Assembly: GCF_018986435.1 (NCBI RefSeq)
Contig: NZ_JAHMIN010000046.1
Span: 1-40,095 of the forward strand
DNA length: 40,095 nt
Source of the DNA: Hahella sp. HN01
GTDB taxonomy: Bacteria > Pseudomonadota > Gammaproteobacteria > Pseudomonadales > Oleiphilaceae
Reading direction: 5' to 3'
Shown here in pieces: positions 9,851-18,698 of this stretch (the first letter of the stretch is position 1; the number at the start of each line of letters is the position of its first letter). Made by a program: the position numbers and the translations under genes. The notes under the pieces were generated by a model, which was not told the DNA's origin, made no database searches, and saw nothing but the letters and a program-made list of their open reading frames with translations.

Positions 9851-10263
9851 CCGCAGACGTACTCCTTTGTTTTTCCTGCCTGTCCGTGTGGCGCGGGGCA
9901 TTCGGACAGGGGCCTTACACTATAAAGGTCTGACTGCAAAAGGGAATGCTCAAGGCAGGATTATAGTCTCTCCGGCGCGTCGGGACGGGGCTGAGGCGAA
10001 AAAAACGTCAATCCTGGCGAAAGCTGAGGGCCTGATGATCAATTATTCTACTGTTATCCGTGGATGGATCGCTTTGTAGCCTTTAGCTGTTCGAGAAGGA
10101 CAAAACCGGTCTTTAGCGACTTGTCGTTGGACAGGGAATTGATGCGCAGGGTTATTAACATGTCGGGCGTCTCCACGTTACTATTTTCCGTCTGCGCAGA
10201 GTCGTCTTATTGCGCTACTTTGAATAGTCGTTAATCGCCATCACTCATTTCAAGGAGAGAAAT
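9851..10263. other. Intergenic region between divergent phaAB and thioredoxin-like gene
   Basis: I see no convincing gene in these 413 bases. A short open frame at 9867-10079 has no ribosome binding site and an arginine-rich, non-protein-like composition. A TATAAT box on the minus strand at 9960-9965 is about 110 bases ahead of phaAB, but it has no good -35 element at the right distance. The promoters for both divergent genes must lie here. Confidence 0.5.
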
Positions 10264-10731
10264 ATGCACACGTTGATCAGGAATTGCGTCTGTCTGCTGT
10301 TGGGCCTGCTGGCCTTCACGGCCGCAGCGGGCCCTTTACCCTACGATGAAAGCGCCGACGCCAGGCGCGATATTCAAGCCGCCCGCTCCGCTGCGAGCGA
10401 GGATCATAAGCTGATATTACTGACCTTCGGCGCCAACTGGTGTCCGGATTGTCGCGTTTTCGATGAAGCCATGCAGGATGCAGAGATCGCCGCGCTGGTC
10501 AGCAAACACTTCAAGGTCGTCAAAGTCGATATCGGCGACTGGGACAAGAATCTGGATATTGTCGAGACCTACGGCAATCCCATTGAGAAAGGCATTCCCT
10601 CCATTGTCGTCACCGATAACGATGACAAAGTGCTGTTCGCCACCCGGGGCGGACAGTTGGCCACAGCGCGTAGTATGGGCAAAGACAAGTTTATTGAGTT
10701 TTTTGAATTTCTGGCTACGTTGAAGCAATGA
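10264..10731 (+). CDS. Exported thioredoxin-family protein
   Basis: The protein has 155 residues. An AAGGAGAG site precedes the ATG. A signal peptide covers residues 1 to about 22 (ending FTAAAG), so it works in the periplasm. The redox motif is WCPDC (Cys60 and Cys63) in the context LTFGANWCPDCRVFDEAM. The family's cis-proline region follows as KGIPSIVVTDNDDKV. The CPDC motif differs from the thioredoxin CGPC and is typical of thiol reductases of the DUF255/thioredoxin_7-like kind. It probably reduces or isomerises disulfides in secreted proteins. It is 134 bases upstream of an exported carbonic anhydrase that has a conserved disulfide. Confidence 0.88.
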   Translation: MHTLIRNCVCLLLGLLAFTAAAGPLPYDESADARRDIQAARSAASEDHKLILLTFGANWCPDCRVFDEAMQDAEIAALVSKHFKVVKVDIGDWDKNLDIVETYGNPIEKGIPSIVVTDNDDKVLFATRGGQLATARSMGKDKFIEFFEFLATLKQ

Positions 10732-10865
10732 GCGTCGCCCTGTTTCGCCTTGCGGGTTGTGTGCGGGCGTAGAAACAGGTAAATATGCTCTAAAAATAAA
10801 GGGCCAGAAAACAACGAGTTAAGCGGTGTCTGGTTGCACATTTTCGTCAATAAGGAGAAAAGCAA

Positions 10866-11594
10866 ATGATCAGACGTCTGATATGGGTATTGGCTGGAGT
10901 GACCGCATGCGGGCAGGCATTGGCCAGTGGCGAGTCGCATTGGGGATATGATGAACCCGAGCGCTGGGGAGACCTGAAACCGGAATACACCATGTGCTCC
11001 GCCGGGAAAAATCAGTCGCCGGTGGATATCAGCGGCCTCATCAAAGGCGAACTGCCTGCGGTGGGTATGAGCTACAGCAGTGGCGGCCATGAGGTCGTCA
11101 ACAACGGCCATACCATCCAGGTGAATTACAAGCCAGGCAGCAAAGCCAGTGTGGAAGGACGGGAGTTCGAACTTAAGCAGTTCCACTTCCATGCTCCCAG
11201 TGAGAATACGGTCGACGGCAAGAGCTTTCCGCTGGAAGCGCACTTTGTGCACGCTAATGAAAAAGGCGAGTTAGCGGTGTTGTCCGTGTTGTACGAAGAG
11301 GGCGACCATAACGAACATTTGGCGAAAGTCTGGGAGCATATGCCGAAGGAAGCGGGCGGCGCCAAAGCGCTGCCGACTGAAGTTCACGCCGGCGACATGG
11401 TGTCAGCGAACTCGGGCTACTATCGCTTTAACGGCTCGTTGACCACGCCGCCTTGTTCCGAAGGCGTACGTTGGCTGGTGATGAAGGATTACCGCAAGGC
11501 TTCCAAAGAGCAAATCAATCAGTTCACGGAAACCATGGGCGGCCCAACTAACCGTCCCGTTCAGGGCACAAACGCCCGCGTCATTCTGCATTGA
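10866..11594 (+). CDS. Exported alpha-class carbonic anhydrase
   Basis: The protein has 242 residues, with a signal peptide of about 20 residues (ending GQALA) after an AAGGAG site. It catalyses reversible hydration of CO2 in the periplasm. The alpha-class zinc ligands are His107 and His109 (QFHFHAPSE) and His126 (EAHFVH). Other family marks are NQSPVDI near residue 50 and GSLTTPPCSEGVRW near 190-203. Cys44 and Cys197 would form the conserved bacterial alpha-CA disulfide. A clear terminator follows at 11608. Length and motifs are complete, so an active enzyme is expected. Confidence 0.96.
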   Translation: MIRRLIWVLAGVTACGQALASGESHWGYDEPERWGDLKPEYTMCSAGKNQSPVDISGLIKGELPAVGMSYSSGGHEVVNNGHTIQVNYKPGSKASVEGREFELKQFHFHAPSENTVDGKSFPLEAHFVHANEKGELAVLSVLYEEGDHNEHLAKVWEHMPKEAGGAKALPTEVHAGDMVSANSGYYRFNGSLTTPPCSEGVRWLVMKDYRKASKEQINQFTETMGGPTNRPVQGTNARVILH

Positions 11595-11607
11595 TCATTA
11601 TCTTCGC

Positions 11608-11634
11608 GCAGGCTCTGCCATAGAGCCTGCTTTT
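11608..11634 (+). terminator. Intrinsic terminator after carbonic anhydrase
   Basis: The perfect 8-bp stem GCAGGCTC / GAGCCTGC (11608-11615 and 11623-11630) has a 7-base loop and is followed by TTTT. It starts 14 bases after the stop codon. Confidence 0.8.
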
Positions 11635-11866
11635 CCTGCCGTTTTTTACCTGGCTGACCCAGGCCAAAGCAAACGCCAGTTCGCGGCCCCCATCTTTCAT
11701 CTTCCTTGACAACTCACCCCATTTTTCTAGGGCGTATGGGGGATTTACCCGCTCATCGTGAATTTGGATTATGAAAACGTATTCATAAATCTGAATGCTA
11801 TGCTTCTTATAGCGCGTAAGACACGCGCCATTACCGCCAAATAATGAGTTTACGGAAGGAATAACA

Positions 11867-13534
11867 ATGAACAGAAACTGTAGATCCCTCTCCGCCGGCG
11901 CATTGCTGGCATGCCTGGCTGGCGGCGTTAACGCCCACGGCCTGATTGAAGACCCGCCCTCCCGCAACTGGTATTGCGGCGCCGTGACCAAGCCCGATGA
12001 AATCGACAATGGCACAGCGGAATACGAAGAATGCCGCGGCGCCTTCGCCCAGGACCCGGTGGGCGGTTACCAGTTCATGAGCGTGTTGACTCACGCCCAG
12101 GGGCGCGCTGTGGTGGACCCGTTGCCTGAGCACGTCTGTGGCTTCGGCAGTGAAACCTGGCAGGGCGGCGTCACTCCCTGGGACAGCGCTATCGACTGGC
12201 CTACCTCCCACATGAGTCCAGGTCCGAGAACCTTTACCTGGAATATTTCCTGGGGTCCTCACTTCGATGACACGGAAGAGTTTCGTTACTGGATCACCAA
12301 GCCAGGGTTCCAGTTTCAATCCGGGCGTGCGCTGACGTGGGATGACTTTGAAGAAGAGGCGTTCTGCGTTCTCAACTATGACGACAAAAACCCAGACGCC
12401 AATCCCAATGTGGAGCCGGACAAAGGCAACGCGCGTTTCCGCACGACCTGCGATATTCCTGAGCGTAGCGGTCGACACGTGATCTATGGGGAGTGGGGAC
12501 GTAATCAATACACCTTTGAGCGATTCCATGGATGCGTGGACGTGGTGTTCGACGGGACTGATCCGGGAGATGGTGAAAACGTTTTCGCAAAAATCGGTCT
12601 GACGCCGAATGTCAGCGAGTTTACTGGCGCAGGGGAGCTGCGTCTGGACGCTGGCGAATCTCAAGGCGAGGGCTTGTCTTATCAATGGAGCGTATCGTCG
12701 CAGAACCCAGGGCTTTATGAACTGGAAGGAGCCAGCCAGAAGATCGCTACTTTGCGTATGGCCAATCCGGAAACCGCCGGTCGCGTCACTATCTCTCTGC
12801 ATGTGAGCAATGCGGACGAAAGTGATGACGCCAGCGTCGCCATCACGCACCTGCCAGCGGGCTCTTCGCCATGGCTGGACTTAGGCGCGCTCACTGCGCA
12901 GCCAATGAATCTGGCCGCTGGCGACAAGGTCAGTGTACGCGTGGTGCTGCAGGACGGGCGTGATCTTTACTATCCGGCGCAGCCTTTGGCGCTGGGCGAC
13001 GCTGATTCTGCAGCGGCGGAATGGCCTTATGCGCTGGCGCAGGCGGTCAACGCGGCGGGAGCGGAAATCAAAGTCGGCGTGGTGAACGCGGATGGCGAGG
13101 TGAGCCCGGTGCGCGACCCCGTGGCGAACAAGGTCTACGCCAAGACCGACGCGGCGGTGGCGAACGCCTATCTGCAAGTGAAGAAAGGCGGCGATGAGCC
13201 CGCCGCGGACTGCGCGGTCGACTACGATGTGGTGAATGAGTGGGATGGCGGATTCCATACCGTGGTGACTGTCACCAATAACAGCGACGATCCCGTGCGT
13301 GGTTACGAGTTGGCCTGGACACTGGGGGCGGGCGAAAGCTTCGACTATGGCTGGAACGCTAACTTCAGCGCTGATGGCGCCGGGGTGACCGCCGCGGTTC
13401 CCGCGACGCAATGGAACGGAACTTTGGCTGCTAACGGAGGAACCTCCACCTTCGGCTTCATCGGCAAAAAAGGCGCCGCCTCAGCCAGCGTTCCAGCGAT
13501 CATTAAGCTTAACGGGAGTGAGTGCGGGCAATAG
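11867..13534 (+). CDS. Secreted multidomain AA10 lytic polysaccharide monooxygenase
   Basis: The protein has 555 residues. An AAGGAA site precedes the ATG. The signal peptide is cleaved after Ala23, making His24 the mature N-terminus and first arm of the copper histidine brace. His115 (WPTSHMSPGPRTFTW) is the probable second ligand, and Phe220 (ERFHGCVDVVF) aligns with the axial Phe of CBP21. The AA10 domain runs to about 232. It is followed by a PKD/Ig-like segment (about 235-335), a module like the second domain of chitin-binding GbpA-type proteins (about 336-445) and a C-terminal CBM2-like domain (448-555) bracketed by Cys449 and Cys553. These enzymes cleave crystalline chitin or cellulose oxidatively. 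Which of the two is the substrate cannot be read from the sequence. Confidence 0.93.
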   Translation: MNRNCRSLSAGALLACLAGGVNAHGLIEDPPSRNWYCGAVTKPDEIDNGTAEYEECRGAFAQDPVGGYQFMSVLTHAQGRAVVDPLPEHVCGFGSETWQGGVTPWDSAIDWPTSHMSPGPRTFTWNISWGPHFDDTEEFRYWITKPGFQFQSGRALTWDDFEEEAFCVLNYDDKNPDANPNVEPDKGNARFRTTCDIPERSGRHVIYGEWGRNQYTFERFHGCVDVVFDGTDPGDGENVFAKIGLTPNVSEFTGAGELRLDAGESQGEGLSYQWSVSSQNPGLYELEGASQKIATLRMANPETAGRVTISLHVSNADESDDASVAITHLPAGSSPWLDLGALTAQPMNLAAGDKVSVRVVLQDGRDLYYPAQPLALGDADSAAAEWPYALAQAVNAAGAEIKVGVVNADGEVSPVRDPVANKVYAKTDAAVANAYLQVKKGGDEPAADCAVDYDVVNEWDGGFHTVVTVTNNSDDPVRGYELAWTLGAGESFDYGWNANFSADGAGVTAAVPATQWNGTLAANGGTSTFGFIGKKGAASASVPAIIKLNGSECGQ

Positions 13535-13538
13535 TGTG

Positions 13539-13556
13539 TTAACAGTAGCCTGTTAA
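13539..13556. other. Small hairpin just after the LPMO gene
   Basis: TTAACAG and CTGTTAA (13539-13545, 13550-13556) enclose a TAGC loop, five bases after the stop codon. No T-run follows. A stronger terminator-like hairpin lies at 13617. Confidence 0.4.
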
Positions 13557-13616
13557 ACGGCAATATCTCTTAACCACTACCTATTAACTTATTGCCTCCA
13601 AATCATTACCTCCAAA

Positions 13617-13653
13617 CCAATGCCTCTGACAATTCAGAGGCATTGGCTCTTTC
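13617..13653 (+). terminator. Intrinsic terminator after the LPMO gene
   Basis: A perfect 13-bp stem, CCAATGCCTCTGA / TCAGAGGCATTGG (13617-13629 and 13634-13646), has a CAAT loop and is followed by CTCTTTC. It lies 83 bases after the LPMO stop. The U-tract is short, but the stem is very strong. Confidence 0.7.
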
Positions 13654-13757
13654 GAAGAAAAGTCAGACCTTTTGCTTGACCGCGAGGACGCCTTTTTACG
13701 TTACTCTTTAGTCTGTCGTGTTGATAAGAGAAACGTTTACTAAGGAGTCGTCGCAGT

Positions 13758-14522
13758 ATGTCCGCTACATCAACCAGCAAAAAAGTCGTCATTATTACTG
13801 GCGCAGGAAGAGGAATTGGCGCGGCGGCGGCGATGCTGGCGGGCGCTCGTGGTTACGCGGTGTGCGTGAACTATCTGAACAACCATGATGCGGCGCAGCA
13901 AGTGGTGACGGCGATTCGCAATAACGGCGGCGAAGCGATCGCCGTGCGGGCTGACGTTTCTCAGGAGGAGGGCGTGCAGGCCTTGTTTGCGACGGTGGAT
14001 CGCGAACTCGGGAAGGTGACCGCCCTGGTTAATAATGTCGGCGTGCTGGAGCGGCAGATGCGTCTGGATCATATGGACGCCGAACGGCTGACGCGCATTT
14101 TCCGCAATAATGTCGTCAGCTACTTTCTGTGCTCGCGGGAAGCGATCAAACGCATGTCCACGATCTATGGTGGCTGCGGCGGCGTGATTGTGAATGTCTC
14201 CTCCACGGCGGCGAAACTGGGCTCTCCAGGGGAATACATCGACTACGCCGCTTCCAAGGGCGCGATAGACACTATGACCGTGGGCCTGGCGAAAGAGCTG
14301 GCGCAGGAAGGCGTGAGAGTCAATGGCGTGCGGCCAGGATCGGTATACACGGAAATCCACGCCAACGGCGGCGAGCCGGGTCGCGTGGATCGGGTGAAAG
14401 CGAATATCCCCATGCGCCGTGGCGGCCAGCCGGAAGAGCTGGCCAATGCGATTTTATGGTTGTTGTCGGAGGAAGCGTCCTATGTCACGGGAGCAATATT
14501 GGACGTAGCCGGCGGGCTATAG
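13758..14522 (+). CDS. Short-chain dehydrogenase/reductase (SDR) family oxidoreductase
   Basis: The protein has 254 residues, the classical SDR length. An AAGGAG site lies before the ATG. The cofactor motif TGAGRGIG (about 14-21), the NNVG motif (about 93) and the catalytic YAASK (Tyr-x-x-x-Lys) with an upstream Ser (VNVSSTAAK) are all present, and the protein ends with the common DVAGGL-type C-terminus. The residue set indicates NAD(P)-dependent oxidation or reduction of a small alcohol or ketone. The overall sequence resembles the E. coli YgfF and glucose-1-dehydrogenase-like group. The substrate is unknown. It converges on the hybrid kinase with a 45-base gap. Confidence 0.92.
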   Translation: MSATSTSKKVVIITGAGRGIGAAAAMLAGARGYAVCVNYLNNHDAAQQVVTAIRNNGGEAIAVRADVSQEEGVQALFATVDRELGKVTALVNNVGVLERQMRLDHMDAERLTRIFRNNVVSYFLCSREAIKRMSTIYGGCGGVIVNVSSTAAKLGSPGEYIDYAASKGAIDTMTVGLAKELAQEGVRVNGVRPGSVYTEIHANGGEPGRVDRVKANIPMRRGGQPEELANAILWLLSEEASYVTGAILDVAGGL

Positions 14523-14567
14523 AACCAACGGTTTATCGGCGGTGGTTTATATATCGCCTCCTTTGGC

Positions 14568-17500
14568 TTAACTGACCGGCCGGGTGTTGAGGTAGTGGTC
14601 GAAATGCCGGGCCAGTTGCTCACTGGCGGAGACAAAGCCCGGCAACAGGCGGTTAACTTCTTCGATATCATCCAGGCTGGCGGCGTTCTCTAATGCGCTG
14701 GCGGCGTGCTGTAATTGCTGCGCATGCAGTTGCCCCGCCGCGCCTTTGATCGAGTGGGCGATGAACTCCACTTTGCCGGTATCGCTTTCGCTGATGGCTT
14801 CCTGCAGCGCCGCCAAACGCTCCGGCAGCCGACTGCAGAATCCGCCCAGTAAGCGACTCAACAACGCATGTTTCCCCATCAGACTTTCCAGCGCCGCTTT
14901 TTCATCCCAAAGCTGCAATGGCTCTTGACCTACGGTATCCGTCTCAGCCCCTTCTTCTGATGCGGCGCCTAATATCTGGAGGCCAGGTCTGGCGCTGGAG
15001 CGGCGGAACAGCCAGAGCTTGAGCTTTTCCTCCAAGCCGCTGGCGCTGATCGGCTTACTGAGATAATCATCCATGCCCGACGCGAGGCATTTTTCGCGAT
15101 CGCCTTTCATGGCGTTGGCGGTCATGGCGACAATGGGGATATGACGGTTATGCTCGCCGGCTTTCCCTGCGCGAATTTGACGGGTGGCTTCATAGCCGTC
15201 CATTTCCGGCATCTGGCAATCCATCAGCACTAAATTATAAGGCGCTTCCTCCAGCGCGCTTTGCAGGGCCGCCAACGCCTCCAGGCCGTTGCCTGCGACA
15301 TCCGCCGGCAGTCCCATTTCCTCCAGCATCAGTTGCGCCACCTCCTGGTTGACCTGATTGTCTTCCACCAGCAAGAGGCGACTGTGCGCTGGCCATTGCA
15401 TCGGCGGATGCGTTTCCGCCGTGTCCGATTCTGCGGCGTCACTGGCGGGGAGGGAGCGCGCGTAATGGCGTGTGACCAGCGGCTTGGCCTGACGCAACGC
15501 ATCGCCGCCTTCCGCCACCACGGAGAGTGCGGCGCTCAACTCCGCAACGGTAACCGGCTTGGGCAGATAGGCGCTGAAACCCAGTTCTGCGAAATAACGC
15601 GCATCGCCCCGGTGGCCGATGCTGGTCATCATTACTAACGCCATATTGCGGTAAGCCGCGTTGGCCTTGAGTTCACGTCCCAGCATAGCGCCATCCATTT
15701 GCGGCATATGCATGTCCAGAATGGCGATGTCGAAGGGACGCCCGTAAACGGCGGGAGAGCCATTGATTTTCGCCTCGCACATGGCGAGCGCTTCTTCGCC
15801 GCTGGCGGTTTCAAGCACATGCGCGCCCCACATCCTGAGCTGTCCGCAGAGCACTTCGCGATTGGCGGCGTTATCGTCCACCACCAGCAAGGAAAGCGCA
15901 CGCATATCCACTTTGGGAAGAATCGGTTGCGTCAGTTCGCTGCGTTGCAGACGGATGCAAAATTCGAAGCAGCTGCCTTTGCCTTGTTCGCTATGGACGG
16001 TAATGCCGCCGTCCATCAGCTCACTGAGACGCTTGCAAATAGCCAGTCCCAACCCGGTGCCGCCGAACTGACGGGTAGTGGAGGCGTCCACCTGGGTGAA
16101 GGGTTCGAACAGCCCGCCGATTTTCTCTGCGGGAATGCCGATCCCGGTGTCGGTGACGGACACGGTCAACAGCAGGTGATCCTCTTCCGGCTGCAACTGG
16201 CAGCGGATGACGATTTCGCCCTCGGCAGTGAATTTGATGGCGTTGCTGACCAGGTTGGTGAGGATCTGCCGCAGCCGTCCGGGGTCGCCCCGCACCATGG
16301 ATTGCTCGACGGCGCTTTGATCCAGCACCAGCTCCAGCTCTTTCTCCTGCGCCCGCAAAGCCATGGTGCCGGCGAACTCGTCCAGATGATGGCGCAGGTC
16401 GAAGTCGAGAAGCTCCAGCTCCAGTTTGCCCGCATCCACTTTAGAGAAATCGAGGATGTCGTTGATCAGGCTCAGTAAGGACTCCGCGCTGGATTTGGCG
16501 ATATTGACCTTGCGCTGCTGTTCCGAATCAAGTTTGGAATGCAGCACCAGATTAAGCATGCCCAAAACGCCGTTCATCGGTGTGCGAATCTCATGACTCA
16601 TGGTCGCCAGAAAGTCGCTCTTGGCGCGGGCGGCGGCTTCGGCGGCTTCTTTCGCCTCAGTCAGCTCCATTTGTGCATTGCGTTGGGCGGTTATGTCCAC
16701 CGCCGTAGCGTAGATTTTGCCGGAAGCCGGATCGCAGGCGGCGTTCCATAGCAGGGTCACGATTTCTCCGCTGTAACAGCGATAGCGATTGACGAAAGAG
16801 ATGGCGGGCTTGCCCCGGGCCAGCTTTTTCAGCTCCAGCAATGTGCTTTCCACATCGTCAGGGTGTATGAAGTGAACGATGGGTTCCGACAGCAGTTCTC
16901 TCTCCGAATAGCCCAACACTTTGCTGAAGGTGAAGTTGATTCTTTCGAAGTAGCCTTCGGTGTTGGCGATGCACAGGAAGTTGGTGGAGAGATCGAAGAA
17001 GTTCTGCAACTCCTTCTGGGATTGTTCGATTTGCTGGCGTGCGGCGCGACTTGCCGCCTCCGCCTGTTTGCGCTCGGAGATGTCCTCGATGATCGACCAG
17101 ATATATTCCCGACCCTGGGTATCGGAAATCAGCACGCCGTTCAACAGCACCGGATAGCGATCGCCGCTTTTGCGTATGTACTCTTTCTCGTAGGGCCCGT
17201 AGCGCCCGCGAATGCTGAGTTGCTCCAATTGTTGCGACTCCAGTTCTTCGTAGTCCTTGGGGGTGATGTCCCAGTAACTCAGCATGAGAAACTCTTTGCG
17301 GGTATACCCCGTCGGGCCCAGTAATGCGTTGTTGACCTCCAGGAAGTCGCCGGTTTTGTAGTCATTGAGGGCGATGCCCAAAGGAGACAAGTCAAACAGG
17401 CTGCGCAGTAACATTTCATTTTCATGGCGTTTGCGTATCTGCCGGAACACCAGGAGCGTCGGCGTCAATATCAGCAGCCCGATTGTGAGGACGCTGATGC

Positions 17501-18359
17501 GCAGTGCGATGGCGCCTTCCGCCAATTGCGGCCAACCGCCCTGGGGCGTGGCGCCGATACGCCAGGCGCCGTTGGGCAGCGTGACTTCCGCGGTAACCGG
17601 GTTGGCGTGAAAAATCTCTGGATCGCCATAGAATACGTCGCTGTCCGTGTCGTTGTTGTAGGCGGAGCGGATCGCGATATCCAGCCCCTGTGCTGCGCTG
17701 GTCAGTCCGCTGGCTTTGTATAGCTCTTCAACGTCAATAACGGCGGACACCAGCCCCCAGAAGCGTTCTTTTTTGCCGCTTTCGGAGTAGGTGAAAACAG
17801 GAATGCGCCCGATAAATCCATAGCCGCCCTGCACCAGTTTGACAGGGCCTGTCACCAGCGGTTGGCCGGAATGTCGCGCCTGTTCGGCGGCCTCTCGCTG
17901 GTCGGGCGTTGCGCTCAAATCCAGTCCAATGGCGCCTTCATTGCCTTGCAGCGGATAAATCAGCCGGATAACCATATCCGGCGCTGCGCCGATGTTGCGT
18001 AATTGCGCGCGGCCATCGAACAGGGGGTGTGCGAACTCGGTGAAACGATCCTGGTTCATGTCCGGTTCGACGCTGATTGCCGCCACCAGACCACGAACAG
18101 TTTGGATGTTGCTGCTGATGGCCCCTTCCAGGCGCGCGCGCACCACCCCCAGCTGACTTAGCACGTCGTTGCGGACTTCCTGCTCATGGCGAATGTTGTT
18201 GAGACGGTCGATATAAAAGCCGGCGGCGATGACGCCAACCGTGATGATCAGCGCAGCGCAGCGATACAGCCACTTGGACTTGCCGAGGCCGCTGCTATCG
18301 GGCTGCTGCATGGGGCGGTCAAGAGTTGCGCCTTCCTTTATCCCAGGCTGGCTGTTCAT
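14568..18359 (-). CDS. CHASE-PAS hybrid sensor histidine kinase with two receivers and Hpt
   Basis: The protein has 1263 residues. Two transmembrane helices (about 33-51 and 286-307) enclose a periplasmic CHASE sensor domain. Two PAS domains follow (about 320-565, with YGPYEKEYIRKSGDRYPVLL typical of PAC). The HisKA domain has His589 in MSHEIRTP, and the ATPase domain has DTGIGIP and GGTGLGLAI boxes. Two receivers have phospho-acceptors at Asp882 (ILDMHMPQMDG) and Asp1047 (LMDCQMPEMDG), and a C-terminal Hpt has His1202 in HSIKGAAG. It can run a complete internal phosphorelay. The output regulator is not adjacent. The ligand is unknown, and CHASE domains in general bind small extracellular molecules. 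The Shine-Dalgarno sequence is weak. Met17 is an alternative start. Confidence 0.95.
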   Translation of the reverse strand: MNSQPGIKEGATLDRPMQQPDSSGLGKSKWLYRCAALIITVGVIAAGFYIDRLNNIRHEQEVRNDVLSQLGVVRARLEGAISSNIQTVRGLVAAISVEPDMNQDRFTEFAHPLFDGRAQLRNIGAAPDMVIRLIYPLQGNEGAIGLDLSATPDQREAAEQARHSGQPLVTGPVKLVQGGYGFIGRIPVFTYSESGKKERFWGLVSAVIDVEELYKASGLTSAAQGLDIAIRSAYNNDTDSDVFYGDPEIFHANPVTAEVTLPNGAWRIGATPQGGWPQLAEGAIALRISVLTIGLLILTPTLLVFRQIRKRHENEMLLRSLFDLSPLGIALNDYKTGDFLEVNNALLGPTGYTRKEFLMLSYWDITPKDYEELESQQLEQLSIRGRYGPYEKEYIRKSGDRYPVLLNGVLISDTQGREYIWSIIEDISERKQAEAASRAARQQIEQSQKELQNFFDLSTNFLCIANTEGYFERINFTFSKVLGYSERELLSEPIVHFIHPDDVESTLLELKKLARGKPAISFVNRYRCYSGEIVTLLWNAACDPASGKIYATAVDITAQRNAQMELTEAKEAAEAAARAKSDFLATMSHEIRTPMNGVLGMLNLVLHSKLDSEQQRKVNIAKSSAESLLSLINDILDFSKVDAGKLELELLDFDLRHHLDEFAGTMALRAQEKELELVLDQSAVEQSMVRGDPGRLRQILTNLVSNAIKFTAEGEIVIRCQLQPEEDHLLLTVSVTDTGIGIPAEKIGGLFEPFTQVDASTTRQFGGTGLGLAICKRLSELMDGGITVHSEQGKGSCFEFCIRLQRSELTQPILPKVDMRALSLLVVDDNAANREVLCGQLRMWGAHVLETASGEEALAMCEAKINGSPAVYGRPFDIAILDMHMPQMDGAMLGRELKANAAYRNMALVMMTSIGHRGDARYFAELGFSAYLPKPVTVAELSAALSVVAEGGDALRQAKPLVTRHYARSLPASDAAESDTAETHPPMQWPAHSRLLLVEDNQVNQEVAQLMLEEMGLPADVAGNGLEALAALQSALEEAPYNLVLMDCQMPEMDGYEATRQIRAGKAGEHNRHIPIVAMTANAMKGDREKCLASGMDDYLSKPISASGLEEKLKLWLFRRSSARPGLQILGAASEEGAETDTVGQEPLQLWDEKAALESLMGKHALLSRLLGGFCSRLPERLAALQEAISESDTGKVEFIAHSIKGAAGQLHAQQLQHAASALENAASLDDIEEVNRLLPGFVSASEQLARHFDHYLNTRPVS

Positions 18360-18698
18360 AAATCGCTTCGTCCAAGATTTCCGCTACATTGAGTTCGGCG
18401 CCGGCGGCCAGGCCGTCCAGCGTTTTTCATGTCTGAAGACTGTCTTTGTTCGCGCGGGGAACCGCTTTCTTCGCCGCAGACCTGATGGCGTTTCTGTATC
18501 GTCAACAAGCCTTAGATTCTAGCTTAGCATGTATCGCCGGGCTCGCTTCCGCAATGACTGCGATGCTTGCGTCGACATAGTCGATGTTATTGGGGAAAAC
18601 ATAATAATTCGTTATAGTTTTGCCCAAATAAAAATAACCATCCCATGCAAATAACTGAAAACACTGAATAAGCAAAGGCGACGGACCTGGGAGGGTTT
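18360..18698. other. Intergenic region between the divergent kinase and panB-like gene
   Basis: These 339 bases must carry the promoters of two divergent genes. I see no gene and no convincing hairpin. The part nearest panB (about 18590-18680) is AT-rich compared with the surroundings, as expected for a promoter, but I cannot assign -35 and -10 boxes with confidence. Confidence 0.4.

Noticed and set aside
9867-10079. 70-codon plus-strand frame between phaAB and the thioredoxin-like gene
   Set aside because: It overlaps the phaAB ribosome binding site, is Arg-rich and has no start signal.
11831-12850. 339-codon minus-strand frame opposite the LPMO gene
   Set aside because: The copper-site and AA10 motifs lie on the plus strand. 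This frame shows no recognisable protein pattern.
15699-16478. 259-codon plus-strand frame opposite the hybrid kinase
   Set aside because: It is antisense to the kinase and receiver domains and has a shadow-like composition.
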